This document shows positions 4,922-12,226 of a stretch of 36,282 nt of DNA, one piece after another. Each line of letters starts with the position of its first letter. Position 1 is the stretch's first letter. The position numbers and the translations under genes are program-made. This DNA is from Defluviitaleaceae bacterium (GTDB lineage Bacteria; Bacillota; Clostridia; Lachnospirales; WQUN01), in the NCBI GenBank assembly GCA_009782245.1, contig WRKK01000360.1:1-36282 (forward strand), written 5' to 3'. Under the pieces are notes generated by a model. That model had not been told where the DNA came from and ran no database searches. It worked only from the letters and a program-made list of their open reading frames with translations.

Positions 4922-7324
4922 TCAACCAGCCGCCAGCACAAACCGCAAAACGTGCCCCGCAGTCCGTTGCATTTCCGCCAAACTAATGCCGCCCTCTTTG
5001 CCATGCGATTCCAACAAAGAGCCGTCGCCCTCCGTGGCAAAAAAACTTTTTCCGCCTGGCATAAGCAAGTCCACCTGTGCCCGAACCCTGTACGCATCGT
5101 TGAAAACCGCTGGAAAATCGGGGTCAATGCCTGGCCGCATCCACCAATCCGTCATAACAAGCCCCGCAAACTGCCACTCGCCGCGCAATACCGTCGTGCA
5201 TAACTCGTGGTGATAATGCCCGTAAACGCCGTTAATCTTGTTGTACGACGACATTACCGTCCGTGGATTGCTCTCTTTTACGCAAATTTCAAAGCCTTTC
5301 AAATGGATTTCCCGCAAAGCCCGCTCGCTTAGCCGTGAATCGTTCTTTATTCTAAAGGTTTCCTGATCGTTGCAGGCGAAATGCTTGGGACAGCCCGCCA
5401 CGCCCTGCGACTGCAAGCCCACCACAACCGCTGCGCCGATTTTGCCCACCAGCAACGGGTCTTCCGAAAAATATTCAAAATTGCGACCGCACAAAACCGC
5501 ACGCATTACCTGCAAGCCAGGTGCCAACAGCACATGAGCCTTTTTGTCGGCAATTTCTGCACCGTTTTTGGTCGCCAGTTCTTTTACAAGTTGCGTGTTC
5601 CATGTCGCCGCCAACGCTGTTGCACAGGGCAACAATGCACAATAATACCGCAACCGTATACCAGAAGGCCCATCGCAAGCGGTAACGGGTGCAACGCCGT
5701 AATCTCGTAGGGCTTGCGTTGTGCCGCCGAAAACGCCAGCATTGCCCAAAACGCCCAGCGGACTGTTCATTATGTAATCGCCACGTGTCAAGCCCTCCAA
5801 CTCCTCGGCGGTTAGCTGTGCAATAAAATCTTCCAACGAAACCTTGCCAGCCGCAACGTCCACCAACTTGTAGCCCTTATCGCCCGTTTGCGGGATTTCT
5901 TGCGGCAACTGTGCGATAATCCGCTCTTTTAGGTTGACCGTTCGCAACGGAACAGGCTCATATTTTTTCGCAAAAGTGCCGTCCGCTTGCGGTGTGGTCG
6001 CATCTGGGATAAGCCTGTCAAAAGCCGCTACTGGAGCGGCTACTTCCTGCAACTGCTCGACAACCTGCAATTTGTCCACCGTTACCACGCCGATTTTTTT
6101 GGCGGAACGCACACATTGCCCTACAAAAATCCCGTATTCGCCAGGCTCTAGCACATAGGCGGATTTATTGCCCGTTTTGCCGCCGTCATCGTAAGATGCC
6201 ATGCTCGCCGCCGCAAACGAAATTTCCAAGGTCGTTTGCTGTTGCGGTGCTAAAATTTCAGTTTTTTGGAATGCCGCAAGTGCCAAACTCGGCTTACCAA
6301 GCAGTCCCTGCGGTGCGGCGTAATAAACCTGCACAACTTCTTTGCCCGCAAATTTGCCGTTGTTGGCAACTTTTACCGAAATATTAACGTTGCCGTCCTT
6401 TTCAACAGGGTTTTCCGCCGAAATCGCAAAATCCGCATAACTAAGCCCAAATCCAAACGGGAACAGAACATCATTTTTCGCAAACGTCTCAAAATAGCGG
6501 TAGCCCACGTAAATATCTTCCACGTAATTATTGAACTCCTCCGCGCCGAAGTTTTCGTAGGTTGGATAGTTTTCGTAACGCTTGGCGATGGTGGTTGTAA
6601 GTTTGCCGCTGGGGCTGATTTCGCCGTAAAGTGCGTCCGCAACGGCGTTTCCGCTCTCCATGCCGCCCTGCCACACGTACAGCAACGCATTTATTTTGGA
6701 TTCATATTTTTCTAGCCACGAAAAATCTATGATATTTCCGCTGTTTATCAGCACTACAACCTTGCTAAAGGCAGCTGTTACCAAATCTAACATTTGCAAT
6801 TCCTGTTTCGTAAGGAAAAAACTTCCCTCTTCAAGCAAGCTGTCCCTGTCTTCGCCAGCACTGCGCCCAATCACGACAACCGCCGTATCCGAGACCGCCG
6901 CCGCATTTTTCACAAGTTCGGCGGTCAGCGGCATTTCGGCAAAGTTGGTTGGCCACTTGCCCCATTCGCCCGTTTCTGGCACGTTTTCGCCGCACCATTT
7001 GCGGTAAATCTCGCAAAGTTCCTTGTTGTAGCTTGCCCCTTTTTTGGCGGACATTGCAGAAATGCCGTCCATTAGGCTGATTCTGTACGGCGGAATGACA
7101 TCGCCGCCAGAGCCGTAACCAACGTAAAAATAATCATGCTGCACCCTGCCAAAAACCGAGATGTTATCGTTAAGCGGCAAAACGCCGTCATTTTTCAGCA
7201 AAACGATTCCCTCGCCAGCCGCTTTGCGGCACAACGCCTTGTAATCTTCCGCCAATTCCCTTGAACCCAGCACCTGCACAGAATCATTGTGCGTATCTTG
7301 TGCCAATAAGTTTTGTTCGTCCAT
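4922..7324 (-). CDS. Glycoside hydrolase family 3 beta-glucosidase-type enzyme with reversed domain order (800 aa)
   Basis: ATG 7324-7322 follows a perfect AGGAGGAA six bases upstream. The C-terminal alpha/beta sandwich domain of GH3 comes first (GIVLLKNDGVLPL at about 36-48 to NSGNIIDFSW), with a fibronectin-like segment after about 290 (FPFGFGLSYADF, then GNVNISVKVANNGKFAGKEV). The catalytic (beta/alpha)8-like domain is last (DGPSGIRL, GCPKHFACNDQE, then LVMTDWWM with nucleophile D726). This swapped order is known in a subset of GH3 enzymes from ruminal and gut Bacillota. No signal peptide is seen, so it probably acts in the cytoplasm on imported oligosaccharides. It follows the MATE gene by 36 bases and likely shares its transcript. 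Confidence 0.9.
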   Translation of the reverse strand: MDEQNLLAQDTHNDSVQVLGSRELAEDYKALCRKAAGEGIVLLKNDGVLPLNDNISVFGRVQHDYFYVGYGSGGDVIPPYRISLMDGISAMSAKKGASYNKELCEIYRKWCGENVPETGEWGKWPTNFAEMPLTAELVKNAAAVSDTAVVVIGRSAGEDRDSLLEEGSFFLTKQELQMLDLVTAAFSKVVVLINSGNIIDFSWLEKYESKINALLYVWQGGMESGNAVADALYGEISPSGKLTTTIAKRYENYPTYENFGAEEFNNYVEDIYVGYRYFETFAKNDVLFPFGFGLSYADFAISAENPVEKDGNVNISVKVANNGKFAGKEVVQVYYAAPQGLLGKPSLALAAFQKTEILAPQQQTTLEISFAAASMASYDDGGKTGNKSAYVLEPGEYGIFVGQCVRSAKKIGVVTVDKLQVVEQLQEVAAPVAAFDRLIPDATTPQADGTFAKKYEPVPLRTVNLKERIIAQLPQEIPQTGDKGYKLVDVAAGKVSLEDFIAQLTAEELEGLTRGDYIMNSPLGVLGNAGVFGGTTQALRDYGVAPVTACDGPSGIRLRYYCALLPCATALAATWNTQLVKELATKNGAEIADKKAHVLLAPGLQVMRAVLCGRNFEYFSEDPLLVGKIGAAVVVGLQSQGVAGCPKHFACNDQETFRIKNDSRLSERALREIHLKGFEICVKESNPRTVMSSYNKINGVYGHYHHELCTTVLRGEWQFAGLVMTDWWMRPGIDPDFPAVFNDAYRVRAQVDLLMPGGKSFFATEGDGSLLESHGKEGGISLAEMQRTAGHVLRFVLAAG

Positions 7325-7339
7325 AAAAGTTCCTCCTAG

Positions 7340-7361
7340 AAAATTAAGTTAAAATTAAGTT
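7340..7361. repeat. Two 11-bp tandem units at the MATE stop codon
   Basis: AAAATTAAGTT is repeated twice without a gap. The array begins at the MATE stop codon (7363-7361 on the minus strand) and ends just before the GH3 ribosome site. Confidence 0.8.
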
Positions 7362-8677
7362 CACACGCTCTTAACCACGTGCAGCCACTTTTTCTGCCAC
7401 ATTCGTATTATACACCAAATGCTCTTTATCAGCAAGTCCACCCGCAGTAGCACGGCAATCCAAAATGGCGACAAAAACAGCACAAACCCCGCCAAATAGC
7501 CCAGCGGAATAGACGCAACCCACATAAAAAGTACGTCCGCCACCATTAAAAATTTTGTATCGCCGCCGCCGCGCAAAACGCCCTTTGTTAGCACGTTGGA
7601 AATCACGTGAAACGGCATTGCTGCGACCATTGCCCACATTAAGCCGTCCAAAATTAGCAGGGTTTCGGGCTCGATGTCGTAAAAAATCAGCAAAATTGGC
7701 GTAAATATCAAAATCGCAACGCTAGAGATTAGCCCCAAAACGGCACTTAGCAACAGATATGTAAAGCCCCGTGCCTCGGCTTTTTGCAGGTCGTTTTCGC
7801 CGATTGCCGTGCCAACCATTATGCTGCTTGCATTGGACATTCCCATGATAAACACGCCCGCCAACTGCGTTGCGACCATGATAATTGCGTTCGCCGCCGC
7901 CATTGCACTACCCAGCCAGCCCCAAATCATGGCAAGTGCGGTTGTGCCGAACGCCAAAATTAAATCGCCGATAATAACAGGCGAACCGATACGCAAATAT
8001 TCTGGGATAAGCTGTCCGCAAGGTTTTAGCAGGTCTTTCAGGCGATAGCGGACACGTTTTTCTGCAAAAAACAGGTAGCCCGCCACAACAGCGAACTCGA
8101 TGAACCTAGCAATAACGGTCGCCAACGCCGCACCAGCAATCTCCATGCGGGGCGCACCGAGGTTGCCAAAAATGAACACCCAGTTAAAAAACGCCGCCGC
8201 CGCAAACGAGAGAACGCTCGCAATTAGCGGCACACGCACAACGCCGAAAGAACGCCCGATTATGGCTAAAGTTGTGCCTAATCCCATAAAAATGAACTGG
8301 AACGCAATAATTTGCAAATAAAGCGCGCCAACCGCAATAACGTCCGCCTCGGGCGTGTAAATTCGCATTATGCCCTGCGGCACAAAAAACGTTACCAAAG
8401 TGAATAAAAATGCAAACACTAAAATAATGCGTATTGCCAAGGTAATAACTTGCTTAACGGCGGGAATATCGCCTTTGCCCATATATTGCGATGTCATAAC
8501 CATAGCGCCGCCGCCAACGCCGAAACAACATATCATAAAGAAAAACACAAACTGGTTGCCCAAAGATGCCGCCGCTATGGCGGTTTCGCCCAGCCCGCCG
8601 ACCATAACAGTACCCAAAATGCCAACGCCCATGTTTACCATGCTTTGTAGCGATGCGGGTAACATTATGCGCCACAT
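7361..8677 (-). CDS. MATE family efflux transporter (438 aa or slightly longer)
   Basis: The product is almost wholly hydrophobic with about 12 membrane spans. It opens MWRIMLPASLQSMVNMGVGI and has the VMVGGLGE and GGGAMVMTSQYMGKGD segments typical of NorM/DinF-like MATE proteins, which export cationic compounds using Na+ or H+ gradients. The start is uncertain. ATG 8677 has no good ribosome site, and the frame stays open upstream for about 19 codons (encoding KEKAFYKD, also typical of MATE N-termini) without ATG, GTG or TTG. A strong AAAGGAG site lies at about 8745, next to a GTG in another frame. A repeat-driven frameshift or a rare start codon is possible. Confidence 0.85.
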   Translation of the reverse strand: MWRIMLPASLQSMVNMGVGILGTVMVGGLGETAIAAASLGNQFVFFFMICCFGVGGGAMVMTSQYMGKGDIPAVKQVITLAIRIILVFAFLFTLVTFFVPQGIMRIYTPEADVIAVGALYLQIIAFQFIFMGLGTTLAIIGRSFGVVRVPLIASVLSFAAAAFFNWVFIFGNLGAPRMEIAGAALATVIARFIEFAVVAGYLFFAEKRVRYRLKDLLKPCGQLIPEYLRIGSPVIIGDLILAFGTTALAMIWGWLGSAMAAANAIIMVATQLAGVFIMGMSNASSIMVGTAIGENDLQKAEARGFTYLLLSAVLGLISSVAILIFTPILLIFYDIEPETLLILDGLMWAMVAAMPFHVISNVLTKGVLRGGGDTKFLMVADVLFMWVASIPLGYLAGFVLFLSPFWIAVLLRVDLLIKSIWCIIRMWQKKWLHVVKSV

Positions 8678-8844
8678 ATCTTTGTAGAACGCCTTTTCTT
8701 TTATTGGTTTTATTAGTGGTTTTATCTGGATTATTGGGGTTCACGCTCCTTTTTTTGAGGGGTGTATATTTATGCAAATTGTGGGAATTGTTACAATCCA
8801 TTTTTACACTCAGCCAACCCATATTTTTATTAAGCCGCACGAGT

Positions 8845-9324
8845 CTAATACACCACCGAAACACTGCCATCTCTGCCAATAGCACGAAAACAATTCGTAT
8901 AAACCTCAATAAATTCGTATCCTCCGTGTATGGCAATCGAGCGGGCTTTTTCAAGTCCATCTGGCAACGGCTGACCTCTTCTGTAATGCTCAATAATATC
9001 GTCGATAATATCAAGGCGATGCACCTCGTAATCCTCGCCCAAATGGCATTTTGACACTATGCCCATAAAATCGCCGTCAAGTTCTATTTCAGGAAATTCT
9101 TGACGAAGTGCTTCGATAATTTCTTTGGCTTTGCCGTGGTTGTGGATTTTGCCGCCAACATCTAGCTTGCTTACGGTTTCCATATATTGCTTGGAACGCT
9201 GTTTTCTTAATAATTTGTCAATTTTTAGCGGGTCGCCGCCTGCTTTTGTTTCGGTTTTAGCTGTTAAACTTAGCATATAGTCCGTTTCTGTCTTTTGCCT
9301 AGTTCCTAGCATTGGTTTTGGCAC
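8845..9324 (-). CDS. Unknown protein, last gene of the Ycf46-like AAA operon (159 aa)
   Basis: A GTG start at 9324-9322 is supported by AGGAGG eight bases upstream; no ATG competes at that distance. The N-terminal half is basic and helical (KIDKLLRKQRSKQYMETVSKL). The C-terminal half is mixed, with FMGIVSKCHLGEDYEVHRLD, then IIEHYRRGQPLPDGLEKARS and HGGYEFIEVYTNCFRAIG. I do not recognise a family. No membrane span or signal is seen. It follows the ATPase gene by 30 bases, and its place at the end of the operon suggests a substrate or regulator of that ATPase (inference). Confidence 0.75.
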   Translation of the reverse strand: MPKPMLGTRQKTETDYMLSLTAKTETKAGGDPLKIDKLLRKQRSKQYMETVSKLDVGGKIHNHGKAKEIIEALRQEFPEIELDGDFMGIVSKCHLGEDYEVHRLDIIDDIIEHYRRGQPLPDGLEKARSIAIHGGYEFIEVYTNCFRAIGRDGSVSVVY

Positions 9325-9354
9325 GTTTTCGTCCTCCTAATTTTTCTAACGTTT

Positions 9355-10932
9355 CTAATTTTGAACAAACATTTTGCGTGATTTTTGGCTTGGTTTCGCA
9401 ATATCCTCTAGCCCTATCGGTTTTCCAGATGCTGGCACAGCACGGTGCCGCCCCCAGTTTCTCACATTTTCAATGCGTTCTGGGGTTGTCTGCGAAAGTG
9501 GAATAACCGAGTCAAATGCGGCAATTACGCTTTCTTCGCTCAAAACAAAGTTGCTATTTGACAAAGTTGCATAAGCAAGATCGCGCAATGTAGATTCTAA
9601 ATCAGCACCCGTAAAACCACTAGTAATTTCCACGACTTGTGCCATAAGAGTTTGCGAAAAGGTTGTTTTTAGGTATCGGCGAGCATACAGCGAAATAATC
9701 TCGTCTCTTTCTTTTGCGGTGGGCAAATCGACAAAGAAAAGTTCGTCAAATCTTCCACGGCGCAAAAGTTCACTGGGCAATAACGATATATCATTGGCGG
9801 TAGCCACAACGAAAACTTGTTTTTTACATTCCTGCAACCAAAACAAAAATTGCCCAACCATTCTGGTAGAAACTCCGCCGTCCCTACTGCCGCTTGTTGC
9901 ACCCGATAAACCTTTTTCAATTTCGTCAATCCACAATATGCACGGCGAAACGTGTTCCGCTGTAATTAGTGCATCTTTAAGCTGTTGCTCTGATTGCCCA
10001 ACGTAACTGCCCTGAACAGTCGCAAAATCCAGCCTGTAAAGCGGCAAATTCCAATTTAGGGCAATCGATTTTGCCGACATTGATTTTCCGCAGCCTGGAA
10101 CGCCCACCAACAAAATTCCTCTGGGCGGCTGTAATCCTCTGGCGCGCAATTCGTCTCTTTTTTCCGCAGTCAAAAGAATCCGCTTTTCATCTAGCCATTT
10201 GCGAAGACCCTCCAAACCGCCCACGTTAGCAAGGTTGGAATCCACTTCAACGCGTTCTAAGCCAGAAATATCGGCAAACAGGCGATCTTTAGCAAAACGC
10301 ACCTCGTTCAAATCGTCTTTTGTGATTTTTCGTTTCGCTATCAAAGCGGCTATTACATTCTGTGCCTCAATCCGAGTTACGCCCGAAAGCATAGATGCCG
10401 CCTCTCGTATGTCTTCGTTGTCCCAATCAATGGGGATTTCGGTGCGATAGTCGTCGATGTATTCTTTTATAATTTCAAACATTTCGGATTCGTCTGGCAA
10501 ATCAACGTTTAGCACCATGCCAAGCCGTTGCAGCTGATTCCAAACAGGGCTGTTGGTAAGTATAATTATAGCACCGCTCGATTCCTCTGCTAATGTAACT
10601 AAATCCAGCATTTGCCGTGCATCGCTGCTATCGGTGCTTAAATCTGGCGTTTCTGTTAGTATCAATGTAAGATACTGGCGGCGTTTCATTTGTTCGCTCA
10701 TAAAATCTATAGCGCCGTATACTGTTTTGTCGTCGCTTACTGCTTTTTCGCTGGCTAAATCGTAAATTCCTTTTGACAAGGTGTGAACAAAAAAGGTCAT
10801 CGATAAATCTGTTGATATATTTTTAAGCATTTCTAATGTGCGACCACGTTCAATAGTGTTTATGGCTATGAATGGGATTCTTGCCACCGCATAGCGGTGC
10901 AAAAGGTCTTTACATTCAGCAATATTACTCAT
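9355..10932 (-). CDS. Ycf46-like AAA+ ATPase (525 aa)
   Basis: ATG 10932 follows AAAGGAG by about 8 bases. Residues 1-240 form a non-catalytic domain (HRYAVARIPFIAINTIERGR, then LILTETPDL and AIIILTNSPVW) resembling the degenerate first half of Ycf46-type ATPases. One AAA+ module follows: Walker A GVPGCGKS at 277-284, pore-loop-like VQGSYVGQSE, Walker B CILWIDEIEKG with D336 and E337, sensor VVATAND, and the arginine-finger region ELLRRGRFDE. This is the FtsH/p97 (classic) clade layout with a single active ring and no protease domain, suggesting a substrate-remodelling role. Upstream partners include a zinc-ribbon and a membrane protein. The spacer before it carries a 5-copy 10-bp repeat. Confidence 0.88.
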   Translation of the reverse strand: MSNIAECKDLLHRYAVARIPFIAINTIERGRTLEMLKNISTDLSMTFFVHTLSKGIYDLASEKAVSDDKTVYGAIDFMSEQMKRRQYLTLILTETPDLSTDSSDARQMLDLVTLAEESSGAIIILTNSPVWNQLQRLGMVLNVDLPDESEMFEIIKEYIDDYRTEIPIDWDNEDIREAASMLSGVTRIEAQNVIAALIAKRKITKDDLNEVRFAKDRLFADISGLERVEVDSNLANVGGLEGLRKWLDEKRILLTAEKRDELRARGLQPPRGILLVGVPGCGKSMSAKSIALNWNLPLYRLDFATVQGSYVGQSEQQLKDALITAEHVSPCILWIDEIEKGLSGATSGSRDGGVSTRMVGQFLFWLQECKKQVFVVATANDISLLPSELLRRGRFDELFFVDLPTAKERDEIISLYARRYLKTTFSQTLMAQVVEITSGFTGADLESTLRDLAYATLSNSNFVLSEESVIAAFDSVIPLSQTTPERIENVRNWGRHRAVPASGKPIGLEDIAKPSQKSRKMFVQN

Positions 10933-10946
10933 TAAAATTCTCCTTT

Positions 10947-10996
10947 GATTTTAGTTGATTTTAGTTGATTTTAGTTGGTTTTAGTTGATTTTAGTT
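10947..10996. repeat. Five 10-bp tandem units (GATTTTAGTT) between two operon genes
   Basis: Five contiguous copies, one with a single change (GGTTTTAGTT), fill the gap between the stop codon at 11004 and the ribosome site of the AAA+ gene. No spacer of CRISPR type is present. Confidence 0.95.
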
Positions 10997-11003
10997 AAAT
11001 CCA

Positions 11004-11462
11004 TCAAATCTCGTTTATTTTATAATTCCGAATAAGTACGCTCATTTTGCCACTTCTGTCCGATCGTGCCGAACTTTCCAAGGAAGATTGCATACGGTCG
11101 GCGTGTTCCCGAACAAGGGAGCAATAATGCACCCTGTCCTTTTTGGGAAGTGCGGGCATATCCATTATATCTAGCAAAAACGACAATTCTTTTCGCAAGG
11201 AAAGCAACGCTTGCACGATTGCCCTTTCTTGCCCGTTTGCTCTGGAGATTTCTTTTTGGAATTTTTCCGCAGCGGCATCTAATCTAGCGTTGACTGTGTC
11301 AATTAGTTTTTTGGCAAAACGCTCGGCAACGCCAGATTGCCAGGCAATTTTGCCTTGTTTTAACGCCGTGCGGACGTTTTCGTCGTCGGTTTTTTGCTCT
11401 AGCATATTCAATAATTCCACCCACTCTGCGTAAGTAGTGGGTGGCTGTATCATGCCGCTCAT
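11004..11462 (-). CDS. Small helical protein of the AAA operon (152 aa)
   Basis: The ATG at 11462-11460 overlaps the previous stop (ATGA), so it is translationally coupled to the zinc-ribbon gene. The protein is predicted helical throughout: an early YAEWVELLNMLEQK, then AERFAKKLIDTVNARLDAAA, ERAIVQALLSLRKELSFLLD, and a basic C-terminus. There is no membrane span, no cysteine motif and no enzyme signature. I do not recognise the family. A structural or adaptor subunit for the ATPase is a plausible guess from context only. Confidence 0.75.
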   Translation of the reverse strand: MSGMIQPPTTYAEWVELLNMLEQKTDDENVRTALKQGKIAWQSGVAERFAKKLIDTVNARLDAAAEKFQKEISRANGQERAIVQALLSLRKELSFLLDIMDMPALPKKDRVHYCSLVREHADRMQSSLESSARSDRSGKMSVLIRNYKINEI

Positions 11463-12163
11463 AATGCCCTAGGCTTACGCCTTATTGCAATGACTGGCGG
11501 TTCAATGCTCCAATCCGGAAGACCCTTAGCCAAAGGAGAATCGTCAATAATATCGATGGTGTCAACAGTCTCAACAGTCTCAACAGTCTCAATAATATCA
11601 ATAGTTTGGGCTGTGCCGTCATATTTTTCAGCGGGGCTTTCTGGTTTTTCTGGTTTTTCTGGTATAATTTCTTCGGGTGCAACATTTGCTACAACTGGCG
11701 TTTCTGGTAAATAAGGCTCTATTTTAGGCGTTATTTCCTTTGTTTCAGGTTCTATTTCAATTTTTATTTCAGTCTCTATTTCAGGTTCTATTTCGGGCTC
11801 TATTTCAAGTTCTATTTCAGGTTCTATTTCAATTTTTATTTCGGGCTTTATTTCCGCATTTTGGGCGGTTTCCATTGTTGGATTAGGAACAGCGGTATCA
11901 ACATCAGCGGCTGCTCCACAAAATTCGCAAAATCTGCCAAATTCTGGTATTTTTGCACCGCATTTGGTACAAAATACAGTCGTTATCGCCGCATTTTCAT
12001 TAGAAAAATTTGGAAAATTTGGCTCTATTTCTGCATTTTGGGCGTTTTCCGTTATTGGATTATGAGCAGAAGTATCAATTTCAACGGCTGCTCCGCAAAA
12101 TTCGCAAAATCTGCCAAATTCTGGTATTTTCGCACCACATTTATTGCAAGTGTCATTTGCCAT
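11459..12163 (-). CDS. Double zinc-ribbon protein with long acidic repeat (234 aa)
   Basis: ATG 12163 lies 11 bases after AAAGGA. Two near-identical zinc ribbons occur, CNKCGAKIPEFGRFCEFCGA at residues 5-24 and CTKCGAKIPEFGRFCEFCGA at about 65-84, each with two CxxC pairs. From about 105 to 145 the chain is an acidic alternation of IE, PE, EI and KI blocks, then a Pro/Glu-rich part and a run of ETVETVDTIDIID. It ends with a basic IAIRRKPRAL. Such two-ribbon, low-complexity proteins usually serve as adaptors or scaffolds. The repeated ribbon and the 12-bp-like repeats in the DNA show internal expansion. It overlaps the next gene by 4 bases. Confidence 0.85.
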   Translation of the reverse strand: MANDTCNKCGAKIPEFGRFCEFCGAAVEIDTSAHNPITENAQNAEIEPNFPNFSNENAAITTVFCTKCGAKIPEFGRFCEFCGAAADVDTAVPNPTMETAQNAEIKPEIKIEIEPEIELEIEPEIEPEIETEIKIEIEPETKEITPKIEPYLPETPVVANVAPEEIIPEKPEKPESPAEKYDGTAQTIDIIETVETVETVDTIDIIDDSPLAKGLPDWSIEPPVIAIRRKPRAL

Positions 12164-12190
12164 TGTTAATAAATTCCTTTCTAATTTCTA

Positions 12191-12226
12191 TGTCTGTATT
12201 GTCTGTGTTGTCTGTGTTGTCTATGT
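12191..12226. repeat. Four 9-bp tandem units directly after a stop codon
   Basis: TGTCTGTAT, TGTCTGTGT, TGTCTGTGT and TGTCTATGT lie end to end. The array abuts the stop codon (12229-12227) of the 589-aa gene and ends before the ribosome site of the zinc-ribbon gene. Confidence 0.95.

Noticed and set aside
8454..9014. Minus-strand 186-codon frame overlapping the MATE start
   Set aside because: It overlaps two better-supported genes in another frame and its second half is out-of-frame MATE sequence; only its relation to the MATE start problem is of interest.
10947..10996. CRISPR-like repeat array
   Set aside because: Units are 10 bp and contiguous with no spacers; the other arrays in the window are also spacer-free, and no cas gene is present.
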